64,000 nt of DNA, taken from assembly GCA_036498945.1 (NCBI GenBank), contig DASYEQ010000150.1, positions 4,719-68,718 of the forward strand, read 5' to 3'. Below are positions 25,951-34,471 of this stretch, piece after piece (position 1 is the first letter of the stretch; the number at the start of each line of letters is the position of its first letter). Origin of the DNA: JAQGMJ01 sp036498945. Lineage in GTDB: Bacteria; Pseudomonadota; Gammaproteobacteria; Burkholderiales; JAEUOS01. The notes under the pieces are model-generated. The model saw only the letters and a program-made list of their open reading frames with translations, did no database searches and was not told where the DNA came from. A program made the translations under genes and the position numbers.

Positions 25951-28605
25951 TTATTCCAGGTCTGCCGCCTGCTCCAGTTCACCCAGCAGGCGCTCGACCA
26001 TGCCGCTCACCGATTCGGTGGAGACCGCTTCGCGCAGGCGCTCGACCATCAGCGGGAAGGAAAAGGGGGTGAAGCGCGGCGGCCTGGTGATCACGAGTTT
26101 GCGCTTTCTCATCCGCTTCAATGTTTCCCGCAGGCGGCCGATTTCCAGTTCCTGTTCGAGGGCTTCGCGCTCGGCTTGCGAGAGCAGCAGGTTGCCGCGG
26201 TCGTGCTTGCGGAACACTTCGTAGAAGAGGGAGGAGGAGGCCTGCACCTGGCGCGTCGATTTCGGCGCGCCGGGGAAGCCCTGGAACACCAGGCCGGCGA
26301 CGCGGGCGATCTCGCGAAAGCGGCGCTGTGCCAACTCGGACGCGTTGAGGCTGTCGAGCACGTCCTTCAGCAGGTCGTCTTCCGACAGCAGGCCTTCGCG
26401 GATCAGCTTTTTCCAGTCGAAGGCCTGGGCCGAGAGCAGCTCGAAGCCGTAGTCGTTCATCGAGATGGAAAATGTGCCCGGCTTGTCGCGCGCCGCGCGC
26501 CAGGCGATGAGAGACGCCAGGCCGATGTGCACCATGCGCCCGGCGAAGGGGTAGACGAACAGGTGGTGGCCTTCGCGCGAGACGATGGTCTCCAGCACCA
26601 GGTTGTCCGGCCCCGGCAGCACCGACCACTTCTCCTGCAAGGCGATCAAGGGCTTCACCGCGCGCGTTTCCGGTTCATCGAAATGCCCGGCGTGCATCTG
26701 GCCCATCACCTCCAGCGTGCTCTCGGCCAGCTCGCTGGAAAACGACATGCGGCTGCCGTTCCATTGCGGCACCACGCCGGTCTTGCGCTTGGCCTTTTTG
26801 ACATAGGCGGTCATGTCCTGCACGCGGATCAGTTCCAGCACGCGGCCGCCGAAGGTAAAGGCGTCGCCCGGCTTCAGGCGCGCGATGAAACCTTCCTCGA
26901 TGGTGCCGATGCGCCCGCCCGCCAGCCAGGCCACGTGCATCATCGAATCCGCCGTGATGGTGCCCACCGACATGCGGTGGCGCCGCGCCACCATCTGCGA
27001 GGGCACGCGGTAGAGGCCGTGCTCGTCTTTCGCCACGCGGTGATAGTCCGGGTAGGCCGAGAGCGGGCCGCCATCCTGCACGAAGGCCAGGCACCAGTCG
27101 AATTCTTCGCGCGTCAACTCGCGGTAGGCGTAGGCGCCTCTGACTTCGTTGAACAGTTCGTCGGCCTCGAAGCCGCCGCCCAGGGCCATGCTCACCAGGT
27201 GCTGCACCAGCACATCCAGCGGTTTGTCCGGCGACTTGCGCGATTCGATATGCCGCGCGGCAGCGGCCTGGCGCGCGGCCACGGCTTCCACCAGCTCCAG
27301 CGCGTTGGTCGGCACCACGGTGGCGCGCGAGACACGCCCGGGTGCGTGCCCCGAGCGGCCGGCGCGCTGCAACAGGCGCGCGATGCCCTTGGGCGAACCG
27401 ATTTGCAGCACCCGCTCGACCGGCAGGAAGTCCACGCCGAGATCGAGGCTGGAGGTGGACACCACGGCTTTCAGCCGCCCCTCCTTCAAACCGAGTTCCA
27501 CCCAATCGCGAATCTCGCGGTCCAGCGAGCCATGGTGTAGCGCAATGATGCCGGCCCAGTCGGGGCGCATCTCCAGCAGGCGCTGGTACCAGATTTCCGC
27601 CTGCGAGCGCACGTTGGTGAAAACGAGGGTGGTGGCGTGCTTGTCGATTTCCTCCACAACCTCGGGCAGCAGCTTGATGCCGATGTGCCCGCCCCAGGGG
27701 AAGCGCTCCATGGTTTTGGGGATCAGCGTGTCGATGACGATATTCTTCTGCTCGCGCCCCTGCACCATCACCGCGTGGTTCGCTTGCGCGCCCAGCAGCG
27801 CATCGCGCGCGGTTTCGAGATTGCCGAGGGTGGCGGAGAGTCCCCACACCTGCATCTGCGGCTGCCAGTGTGCAAGCCGCGCCAGTGCCAGTTGCGCCTG
27901 TACGCCGCGCTTGTTGCCCATCAGCTCATGCCATTCGTCGATGATCACGCAGCGCACGTGGGCGAACTGGTGGCGGCTGTCGGCACGGGTCAATAGTAAC
28001 GTCAGGCTCTCCGGCGTGGTCACCAGCACCGCCGGCGGCTTCTTGTCCATTCGCGCTTTTTCGCTCGCCGCCGTGTCGCCGGTGCGCGGCGCCACCCGCA
28101 GGTCCAGGCCCAGGTAGGGCAGGGGAGCTTGCAGGGCGCGCACGGTGTCGGCGGCGAGCGCGCGCATCGGCGTGATCCACAGGATGGTCAGCGGCTTTGC
28201 CGGCTCGGGTTTTTCCAGTGGCGCATCGAGCAGGCCGGGGTAGAGCGAGGCGAGCGCGCCCAGCCAGACCGCGTAGGTCTTGCCCGAGCCGGTGCTGGCA
28301 TGCAACAGGCCGCTCTTGCCGGCGGCCATCGCTTTCCAGACTTCGCGCTGGAAGGAGAAAGGTTGCCAGCCGCGCGCCTCGAACCAGCCGGGAATCGACA
28401 CCGGCGGCCCGATCACCTCGGGCGCCACCTCGTCATTCGCCGGCGCGCACGCCTGCGCATGAAAGTCGAGATCGCTTTGCTCGCCCTCGAGCAGCTTTTT
28501 CTCACGCGACTCCTCGCGGCGCTTGCGGTCGAGCTGCTTGCCAAGGTGATTGGTGGCGGCGAGCGCGGCGGGCAGGCCGCGGTGATTGCTGCGGGGCTTG
28601 CGCAC
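25951..28605 (-). CDS. Ligase-associated Lhr-like DEXH-box DNA helicase
   Basis: The 884-residue superfamily 2 helicase has Walker A HASTGSGKT (residues 102-110), motif II IIDEWHEL (a DEWH box), motif III LSATLGN, and motif VI QRAGRSGH. An Lhr-core C-terminal region follows. It translocates on single-stranded DNA and unwinds duplexes during repair. The residues before about 70 are charged and variable. The only supportable start is a GTG at 28605 without a clear ribosome site, 11 bases after the stop of the unknown upstream gene, so coupling is likely. Its partner PdeM follows at once. Confidence 0.92.
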   Translation of the reverse strand: MRKPRSNHRGLPAALAATNHLGKQLDRKRREESREKKLLEGEQSDLDFHAQACAPANDEVAPEVIGPPVSIPGWFEARGWQPFSFQREVWKAMAAGKSGLLHASTGSGKTYAVWLGALASLYPGLLDAPLEKPEPAKPLTILWITPMRALAADTVRALQAPLPYLGLDLRVAPRTGDTAASEKARMDKKPPAVLVTTPESLTLLLTRADSRHQFAHVRCVIIDEWHELMGNKRGVQAQLALARLAHWQPQMQVWGLSATLGNLETARDALLGAQANHAVMVQGREQKNIVIDTLIPKTMERFPWGGHIGIKLLPEVVEEIDKHATTLVFTNVRSQAEIWYQRLLEMRPDWAGIIALHHGSLDREIRDWVELGLKEGRLKAVVSTSSLDLGVDFLPVERVLQIGSPKGIARLLQRAGRSGHAPGRVSRATVVPTNALELVEAVAARQAAAARHIESRKSPDKPLDVLVQHLVSMALGGGFEADELFNEVRGAYAYRELTREEFDWCLAFVQDGGPLSAYPDYHRVAKDEHGLYRVPSQMVARRHRMSVGTITADSMMHVAWLAGGRIGTIEEGFIARLKPGDAFTFGGRVLELIRVQDMTAYVKKAKRKTGVVPQWNGSRMSFSSELAESTLEVMGQMHAGHFDEPETRAVKPLIALQEKWSVLPGPDNLVLETIVSREGHHLFVYPFAGRMVHIGLASLIAWRAARDKPGTFSISMNDYGFELLSAQAFDWKKLIREGLLSEDDLLKDVLDSLNASELAQRRFREIARVAGLVFQGFPGAPKSTRQVQASSSLFYEVFRKHDRGNLLLSQAEREALEQELEIGRLRETLKRMRKRKLVITRPPRFTPFSFPLMVERLREAVSTESVSGMVERLLGELEQAADLE

Positions 28606-28616
28606 GGCTGGAGTTC

Positions 28617-29105
28617 TTACTGGTCCGACTCGCCAAAGAGCTTGCGCTTGAAGGTCTCGAAGGCCTCGTCGCGATCGGTATAGGTTTCGCGGATCGAGTG
28701 TTCGTTGCGCGCCTGCTCGGCGCCGACGAAGGCGGCCAGCGCCTCCTTCAGCGCCGGCGTCAGGTTGCGGTCGGCGGAGAGCACCACCTGGCTCACCAGC
28801 GCCGGGTCGATGTGCGCCGGCCCGGCGAGGTAAAGCCTGGCGCGCGCCGGGATCGATTCCAGCAGGCCCAGCAGCGCGCGCTCGCCTTCATGCGGGGCGA
28901 GGTAGGTAGCGTCCGGCAGGCGGGTGATCAGCGGCGGGCCTTCGATCGAAGGCGGCTCCCAGGCGGCGGCGATGTAGTGCACGTGCACCTTGTCGCTGGC
29001 GGAAACGGCGCGGAACACGCAGCCGATCCACACGCCGTCGCTCCAGCGCCGTGTCAGGCGCGGCACGACTTCGTGGATGAAACGCGATTGGGTGGCCTTG
29101 TCCAT
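28617..29105 (-). CDS. Hypothetical protein upstream of the Lhr-PdeM pair
   Basis: The 162-residue soluble protein has no family I recognise. It is rich in short beta-like stretches at the N-terminus (VWIGCVFRAVS, VHVHYIAAAW) and ends in an acidic, charged helix region (ARNEHSIRETYTDRDEAFETFKRKLF). It reads directly into the helicase gene with an 11-base gap and is the first gene of the transcript. That makes it a candidate accessory to the repair pair, but this is inference from position only. Confidence 0.65.
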   Translation of the reverse strand: MDKATQSRFIHEVVPRLTRRWSDGVWIGCVFRAVSASDKVHVHYIAAAWEPPSIEGPPLITRLPDATYLAPHEGERALLGLLESIPARARLYLAGPAHIDPALVSQVVLSADRNLTPALKEALAAFVGAEQARNEHSIRETYTDRDEAFETFKRKLFGESDQ

Positions 29106-29170
29106 GAGCGCGAATGTGCAAGGCCATTATGCCTGTGAACGCGCTGGTGCGCGAGGCCCTCGATTGGCGA

Positions 29171-29200
29171 TTGCGCGGGTCCGGCCATCAAGGCTATGAT
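29171..29200 (+). promoter_or_regulatory. Candidate sigma-70 promoter of the DUF805 gene
   Basis: TTGCGC (29171-29176) and TATGAT (29195-29200) are 18 bases apart and lie 45 bases before the ATG at 29245. The minus-10 box is good and the minus-35 box partial. Confidence 0.4.
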
Positions 29201-29244
29201 GCCCGCGCAGTACCGTCCAAAACCATGCACCAGGGAGAATCGAC

Positions 29245-29673
29245 ATGGAAGTTCCAGCAAACAATCCGTACCAAACGCCGCAAGCCCCCGTCGCCGACGC
29301 GCTGTCCGCCGATGCCGGCCGCAAGCTCACCCCCAAGGAAATCTACTTTTCCTTCGAAGGCCGCCTCTCGCGCAAGCCATTCTGGCTGTACAGCCTGGCG
29401 CTGATCGTGCCGCTGTGGATTCTCTTTTTCATCCTGGCCTTGATCAGCAAGACCCTGATGATGATCGTTGCGGTGCCGCTCGACATCGTGATGATCTGGG
29501 TCGGCCTGGCGCTGCAGGTCAAGCGCTGGCACGACCGCGACAAGTCGGGCTGGTGGGTCCTGATCGGCCTGATCCCGCTGATCGGCACCTTGTGGGTGTT
29601 CGTCGAAGCCGGCTGCCTGCGCGGCACCGAAGGCGGCAACCGCTTTGGCGGCGACGCCACCGACCAGTACTGA
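29245..29673 (+). CDS. DUF805 family membrane protein
   Basis: The 142-residue inner-membrane protein has the DUF805 pattern: FSFEGRLSRKPFW, then two to three hydrophobic segments, LQVKRWHDRDKSGWW between them, and CLRGTEGGNRFGGDATDQY at the end. It starts with NNPYQTPQAPV, a short motif also found at the start of the membrane protein at 43149. CAGGGAGAATCGAC precedes the ATG. Function of the family is unknown. Confidence 0.85.
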   Translation: MEVPANNPYQTPQAPVADALSADAGRKLTPKEIYFSFEGRLSRKPFWLYSLALIVPLWILFFILALISKTLMMIVAVPLDIVMIWVGLALQVKRWHDRDKSGWWVLIGLIPLIGTLWVFVEAGCLRGTEGGNRFGGDATDQY

Positions 29674-29777
29674 CCCCTGTTCCCGGCCGGGTGTCGCCGT
29701 TGGCGGCCCGGCCGGCGCCGGTCGGTAATTGTGATGGCGGGCGCGGCTTGATCGCCGCGTCCATGCAGGCCGGCCGG

Positions 29778-30374
29778 TCATTTCGGATGCAGCACCTCGC
29801 CGCGCGCGCACATCGCGACGTAGTCGGCGATCTTGCGCGCGCGGGTTTCGGCCCGCTTGACCGCGCCGATCCGGTACAGGATGGCATAGCGATTGGCGCC
29901 GGTGAGCCTGGCGAAAAAGGCGGCCGCCTCCGGGTTGGCGGCCAGCGCGACGCGCAGGTCCTCGGGCACGGTCGCCGAGCCCTGCGAGGAATACGCCGCC
30001 TTCCAGCGCCCATCGGCCTGCGCCGCGTCGATCTCGGCCTGGCCGGCTGCCCGTATCCTGCCGGCGGCGGCCAGCTCGGCGGCGCGCCTGGTGTTGGCCG
30101 CCGACCATTTGCTGCGCGCCCGGCGCGGCGTGAAGCGGACCAGCCAGGAGGCCTCGTCGTAGCCGTCGAGCTGGCCGTCGATCCACCCATGGCAAAGCGC
30201 AACATCGACCGCCTGCGCCTTGGTCAGCGTGCTGGCCAGTTCACCGCCTTTTTTCGCCAGCCGCAGCCAGAGGCCGGCGCTGTCGCTGGGTTGCGCGCGC
30301 AACCACGCCTCGAACGCGGCCTGGTCGGCAAAAAGCCTGACCGGCAGCCCGGCGCGGATTTTCTCATCGGCCAT
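29778..30374 (-). CDS. YdeI/OmpD-associated family protein
   Basis: The 198-residue cytosolic protein matches the YdeI family: ALCHGWIDGQLDGYDEASWLVRFTPRRARSKWSAANT in the centre, and the C-terminal YAILYRIGAVKRAETRARKIADYV. Its role is unclear; family members are linked to resistance to antimicrobial peptides and to OmpD. It is 34 bases downstream of the YciA-type thioesterase and may share the transcript of the envelope genes. Confidence 0.82.
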   Translation of the reverse strand: MADEKIRAGLPVRLFADQAAFEAWLRAQPSDSAGLWLRLAKKGGELASTLTKAQAVDVALCHGWIDGQLDGYDEASWLVRFTPRRARSKWSAANTRRAAELAAAGRIRAAGQAEIDAAQADGRWKAAYSSQGSATVPEDLRVALAANPEAAAFFARLTGANRYAILYRIGAVKRAETRARKIADYVAMCARGEVLHPK

Positions 30375-30408
30375 GGTCCTGCTTGCTCCCGTACGTTCGC
30401 GCGAAGGC

Positions 30409-30807
30409 TCACCCCACCGCCGGCGGCACCGTGCGCGGGCGCCGCGTCTGGTCGGTGGCCACGTAGGTGAGCGTGGCCTCGGTGACGAACACCGTCTCCA
30501 GCACCGCCGGGTTGCGCTGGGCGTAGACCTTCACGTCGACCGTGATCGAGGTATTGCCCACCCGCACCACCTCCGCATAGAACAGCACCAGGTCGCCGAT
30601 CAGCACCGGCTGCTTGAAGGTGAAGGCGTTCACCGCGATGGTGGCCACGCGGCCGCGCGCGCGGCGCGCCGCCACCACGCCGCCGGCGATGTCCACCTGG
30701 CTCATGATCCAGCCGCCGAAAATGTCGCCGTGCTGGTTGGCGTCCGCCGGCATCGGCACCACCGAGAGGATCGGCGTGCCGGGCGGGAGGTGGGAGGCGT
30801 GGCTCAT
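30409..30807 (-). CDS. yciA: Acyl-CoA thioesterase, YciA type
   Basis: The 132-residue hotdog thioesterase has the YciA/BACH signature ANQHGDIFGGWIMSQVDIAGG, in which Asp of the first helix is catalytic, and VNAFTFKQPVLIGDLVLFYAEV. It hydrolyses a broad range of acyl-CoAs. It begins 10 bases after the YdbL gene, so it is co-transcribed with the YdbH-YnbE-YdbL set, which concerns membrane lipids. Confidence 0.88.
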   Translation of the reverse strand: MSHASHLPPGTPILSVVPMPADANQHGDIFGGWIMSQVDIAGGVVAARRARGRVATIAVNAFTFKQPVLIGDLVLFYAEVVRVGNTSITVDVKVYAQRNPAVLETVFVTEATLTYVATDQTRRPRTVPPAVG

Positions 30808-30817
30808 GTCGCGCCCT

Positions 30818-31255
30818 TTACTTCTTCACCCACTGGCCCTGCGCATTCTGCACGTACCAGCCGGGGTGGGCGCGGTCGATCCAGCGTTGCGCGAAGGTGC
30901 TGCGGATCTCGCCTTCCCACTCCGGCTTGCCGTTGGCCACCGCAATCTCCTTGTAGAGGCTGGCGCGGTCGGTGTTTTCGGAAGCCACCAGGTTGTTGGC
31001 GGCGGCGCGCTGCGGCAGCGGCACGGCGTTGGCGTCGCGCAGGGCCATGTTGCCGTCGCGGGTCAGGCCGATGGCGCCGTTGTCCAGGAAGGGGCGGATT
31101 TGCGCAAAGCGCGCGCCCATCGATTTTTTCACGCTGTCGATCGCCGGCGTATTGATGTTCAGGTTGGCCTGCGCCAGCGCCAGCTGGCTGGCCAGCGCCA
31201 GCAGCAGGGCGGCGCACAGGCGCGCCGGGGAGGGGAGCTTCAGCAAGCGGGGCAT
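30818..31255 (-). CDS. ydbL: YdbL family DUF1318 periplasmic protein
   Basis: The 145-residue secreted protein has a signal peptide (to ALA, about residue 28), then INTPAIDSVKKSMGARFAQIRPFLDNGAIGLTRDGNMALRDA, the DUF1318 signature. YdbL is a periplasmic partner of the YnbE lipoprotein and YdbH. The ATG at 31255 has GAAAGGAAC at the correct distance. It follows the YnbE gene by 11 bases. Confidence 0.87.
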   Translation of the reverse strand: MPRLLKLPSPARLCAALLLALASQLALAQANLNINTPAIDSVKKSMGARFAQIRPFLDNGAIGLTRDGNMALRDANAVPLPQRAAANNLVASENTDRASLYKEIAVANGKPEWEGEIRSTFAQRWIDRAHPGWYVQNAQGQWVKK

Positions 31256-31266
31256 GGCGGTTCCTT

Positions 31267-31566
31267 TCACTTCTGCACCGGCGCGGCGGCCGGGGCGGGG
31301 GAGGGCGCGGCAGGCTTGGCGCCGTCGTCCTTGTAGATGTCGTCGATGATGCGGTCGGCCGCTTTTTCCGCCGCCGCCGCCGGGAAATAGATGTTGATGG
31401 TGACGCAGGCGCTCAAGAGCGCAGCGGCGAACAACAGAGGGAAACACCGGGCAAGCGTGAAGATCGGAACGCCTGACGCGCGGCGCCCCCTGGAATCGGG
31501 GGTTGTCAAGGGGGCGTATGCCCCCTTAGTCAATATTTCCGGGGGAATCAGCTTGAGCCGGGTCAT
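31267..31566 (-). CDS. ynbE: YnbE-like lipoprotein with unusually long N-terminal extension
   Basis: The 99-residue protein contains a lipobox LLSAC followed by VTINIYFPAAAAEKAADRIIDDIY, the YnbE core, then an Ala/Pro-rich tail. YnbE is an outer-membrane lipoprotein that stacks onto the end of YdbH. The start ATG overlaps the YdbH stop (ATGA at 31563-31566). From this start, about 50 residues precede the lipobox cysteine, much longer than a normal signal peptide. The extension is encoded partly by a strong hairpin (31508-31527). A TTG within that stretch or an unseen start nearer the lipobox are alternatives. Confidence 0.75.
   Translation of the reverse strand: MTRLKLIPPEILTKGAYAPLTTPDSRGRRASGVPIFTLARCFPLLFAAALLSACVTINIYFPAAAAEKAADRIIDDIYKDDGAKPAAPSPAPAAAPVQK
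31508..31527. repeat. Perfect hairpin inside the YnbE coding start
   Basis: AAGGGGGC and GCCCCCTT pair around GTAT. It lies in the region coding for the odd N-terminal extension, close to another G-run/C-run pair, and looks like inserted extragenic sequence read as protein. Confidence 0.55.
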
Positions 31567-33530
31567 TGGATCACCATCTTCGAATTGCCGTCGATCACCG
31601 CCTTGATGCGGGTCAGCAGCTCTTGCCAGCCGACGCGCCGATTGTAACCAACCACGTTCACCGAGGGCAGGCCGCCGCCCTTGATGATCACGAACCCGGG
31701 GTCGGCGTTTTCCACCCCGCCCAATTCGCAAATGCCGTTGACCAGTTTGCACGACAACCCGATCTCGTCATAGCCGAAACTCTGGAACACGCGCAAAAAG
31801 CTCGCCTGGATCGCCGCGCCCGCGCCGGCGCCGCCGATGGAGGAGATGTTCTGCACTGCCTTCTGGCTGATCCGCTTTTTAAAATCCCCCGGGCTGGTGA
31901 GCACGCGCGCATCGAAACTCAGGGGTTGCCAGTTTTCCATTTGCAGGCCGGTCACGTCCACGTCCATCTTGCCGGTGATGTTGCCGAACTGCACGGCGCC
32001 GGTCATCTGCTCCAGGTCCATGTTGCGCAGCTTCATGTCGGCGGTGAGCCGCGGGGTGCGCCCGAAGGGGTTTTCCAGGCGGATGTCGTTCAGCTCCGCG
32101 TCGCCGCCGAATACCTTGAACAATAACGCGCCGTCCACCTTCAGCGTTGACTTGGCGTAGGTCATGTGCGGGATCACCGCCGAGATGGTGCCGGCGAGCG
32201 GGAACACCTCCAGCCCGGCGGTGATCTTGTCCATCGGCAGCGGCGTGAAGGCGCCGCGCAGTTCGGCGGTGGGGTCGCCGTCCGGGTTGGCAATCGCGAT
32301 GTCGTTGAGGATGAAATAACCGTCCAGCACCGGCACCACCACGCTGGGAATGGTCAGGCGGCCATCGCGGAATTCGCCTTCGGTCGCAATCGGCCCGCTG
32401 GTGATGCCCTTGATGCGCAATTGCGTAATGCCCATGCGGAAGGGGCCCGCCTTGTCGTGATCGTAGTTCACCAGAATGCTCAGGTTTTGCATGCTGAGCT
32501 TGCGCTCGGCGGCGTCCAGCCCGGCGCCATCGACCTTCAGGTGAAAGCGCTGGATGTTGTCGCCGACATAGGAAAGATCGAGGTCGGCGGTACCGGCCAG
32601 CTTCATGTCTTCCAGGTCGTGCTTTTGCAGCCAGTCCTGCGGGATCAGTTCGCGCAGGGCGGTGAGTTGCAGGTTGTCGCCCTTGACGCTGGCGCTTTCG
32701 AAATCCTTGGTCTGCAGGTTGAGCGTGAAGGTGCAATCGATCTTGCCCAGGTGCGGCCAGGAGGCCACCGCGCGCCGCGTGTTGACGCGGTTGCCGGCGA
32801 ATTCGCCCTCCGCTTCGATGGTGTGCCCCGCATTGGAGAGGTACACCGGGCTCCAGAACACCGCACCCTTGTCCCAGCTGGCGGAAAGCTTCCATTGCCA
32901 GGGCTGGTTGTCGCGCGCGCGGCTGGCGTCGATCTTGATCGCCCCCGCCAGCTTTTCGCCCGCGTGCAGGCCGTTGGTGTCGGTAAAGCCGGCGTCTTCC
33001 ACGCGCACGTCGGCTTGCGCCTGCAAGGGCGTGATGCGCGCGGTGCCGGTCACGCGGCCGGCATTGGGTTTCAGGTCGCCCGGCAGCCAGGGCGCGATGC
33101 GCGCCAGGTTCGCGTTTTGCAGGCGCATGGTCGAGGCGTCGCCCGAAAGCTGGATCTCCCAGTGCTCGCCGTTTTCCGCCGCCACCGTCACGGTGAGACT
33201 TTTTTTCACCGTGCTGTAGAGGAATTCCAGCGGCAGCTTCTCCGGCGTTTCCAGGAGGCCGCCGCGGCAGCGGATGGTGTCGGCGCCCAGCGCCAGTTGC
33301 TTGCACGACAGGCTCAGGTTCCTGTACTGGTTGCCCATCGCCTCCAGTTGCGCGATGCTCACATGCGAAGCGCCGCCGAAGGCCAGCATCACCTTCACCT
33401 CGACGGCGCGCCAGCCGGCGCCTTCCAGGTTGCCGAGGTCCAGCGCCATGGTCTGCGCCCGCGCCGCACTCGCGCACAGCAGGAGGACGAGCGGCAGCGC
33501 GCGCAGGGCGGCATGCAGGAATCTCAGCAC
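31563..33530 (-). CDS. ydbH: YdbH family intermembrane bridge protein
   Basis: The 655-residue protein (from the GTG at 33530) has an N-terminal hydrophobic segment LRFLHAALRALPLVLLLCASA and a long beta-rich body with repeated short amphipathic strands, ending in the YdbH-type tail. It contains GDFKKRISQKAVQNISSIGG and VNVVGYNRRVGWQELLTRIK. YdbH is an AsmA-like protein that spans the periplasm and, with TamB and YhdP, carries phospholipid to the outer membrane. It is followed by YnbE and YdbL, the known partners. The ribosome site at the GTG is weak, and in-frame sequence continues further upstream, so the start is uncertain by a few dozen codons. Confidence 0.85.
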   Translation of the reverse strand: MLRFLHAALRALPLVLLLCASAARAQTMALDLGNLEGAGWRAVEVKVMLAFGGASHVSIAQLEAMGNQYRNLSLSCKQLALGADTIRCRGGLLETPEKLPLEFLYSTVKKSLTVTVAAENGEHWEIQLSGDASTMRLQNANLARIAPWLPGDLKPNAGRVTGTARITPLQAQADVRVEDAGFTDTNGLHAGEKLAGAIKIDASRARDNQPWQWKLSASWDKGAVFWSPVYLSNAGHTIEAEGEFAGNRVNTRRAVASWPHLGKIDCTFTLNLQTKDFESASVKGDNLQLTALRELIPQDWLQKHDLEDMKLAGTADLDLSYVGDNIQRFHLKVDGAGLDAAERKLSMQNLSILVNYDHDKAGPFRMGITQLRIKGITSGPIATEGEFRDGRLTIPSVVVPVLDGYFILNDIAIANPDGDPTAELRGAFTPLPMDKITAGLEVFPLAGTISAVIPHMTYAKSTLKVDGALLFKVFGGDAELNDIRLENPFGRTPRLTADMKLRNMDLEQMTGAVQFGNITGKMDVDVTGLQMENWQPLSFDARVLTSPGDFKKRISQKAVQNISSIGGAGAGAAIQASFLRVFQSFGYDEIGLSCKLVNGICELGGVENADPGFVIIKGGGLPSVNVVGYNRRVGWQELLTRIKAVIDGNSKMVIQ

Positions 33531-33672
33531 GGGGTGGGAGCGCCTCGCAGGCGTCGTACGGTGGTTTGCATTTTGCTTTTTCGACCGGCCGCGCGCCCGT
33601 GCGTTCCATCGCGCCGGGTGACCAGAGTATGATTTTGCAACACTACACCACAACCGGGGACAAACCGCCGCC

Positions 33673-34446
33673 ATGCAGCCCCTGCTGAAAATCACCGACG
33701 TGCGCGCCCGCGTCAGCGATGCGGAGTGGGAAACGCGCGTCAACCTCGCCGCCTGCTATCGCCTGATGCCGCTGTTCGGCATGAGCGACCTGGTCTACAA
33801 CCACATCACCGTGCGCGTGCCGGGCGAGGACGACCGCATCCTGATCAACCCCTACGGGTTCATGTACGAGGAGATCACCGCCTCCAGCCTGGTGGCGATC
33901 AATCTCGCCGGCGACGAACTGCTCAACCCGGCGCGCGACTACGGCGTCAACCGCGCCGGCTACGTGATCCATAGCGCCGTGCATGCCGCGCGCCACGATG
34001 TGCAATGCGTGATCCACACCCACACGCGCGCCGGCATGGCTGTTTCCGCGCTCGACTGCGGCCTGCTGCCGATGACGCAGACGGCGATGCGCTTTCACGA
34101 GGTGGCGTATCACGATTACGAAGGCCCGGCGGTGGATTTGGGCGAGCGCGAGCGCCTGGTGCGTGACCTCGGCGATGCGGAAGCGATGATCCTGCGCAAC
34201 CACGGCCTGCTGATTGCCGGCGCCGACATCCCGCAGGCCTTCAACGCCTGCTACTGGCTGGAAATGGCCTGCCGCGCGCAGGTCGATGCGATGGCCTGCA
34301 ACGCCAAGCTGCGCCTGCCGCCAGAAGACATCATCGCCCACTCGCAGCATCTGTATCGCCCCGAGACGCGCCGGCCCTATGGCGTGATGGAATGGCCGGC
34401 GATGCTGCGCTTTCTCGACCGCCGCGACGACAGTTACCGCAATTGA
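33673..34446 (+). CDS. Class II aldolase/adducin domain protein
   Basis: The 257-residue protein has the zinc ligands His115 and His117 (VIHTHTRAG) and His177 (RNHGLL) of the class II aldolase/adducin family. The N-terminal NHITVRVPGEDDRILINPYG is typical of the broad subfamily annotated as class II aldolase-like proteins of unknown substrate. It is followed 25 bases later by a ketopantoate reductase-like gene, so both probably form one transcript. The 142 bases upstream, shared with the divergent YdbH gene, contain TATGAT at 33628 as a possible minus-10 box. Confidence 0.88.
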   Translation: MQPLLKITDVRARVSDAEWETRVNLAACYRLMPLFGMSDLVYNHITVRVPGEDDRILINPYGFMYEEITASSLVAINLAGDELLNPARDYGVNRAGYVIHSAVHAARHDVQCVIHTHTRAGMAVSALDCGLLPMTQTAMRFHEVAYHDYEGPAVDLGERERLVRDLGDAEAMILRNHGLLIAGADIPQAFNACYWLEMACRAQVDAMACNAKLRLPPEDIIAHSQHLYRPETRRPYGVMEWPAMLRFLDRRDDSYRN

Positions 34447-34471
34447 ATCCGCTGTCCCTGTCTTACGCGAC

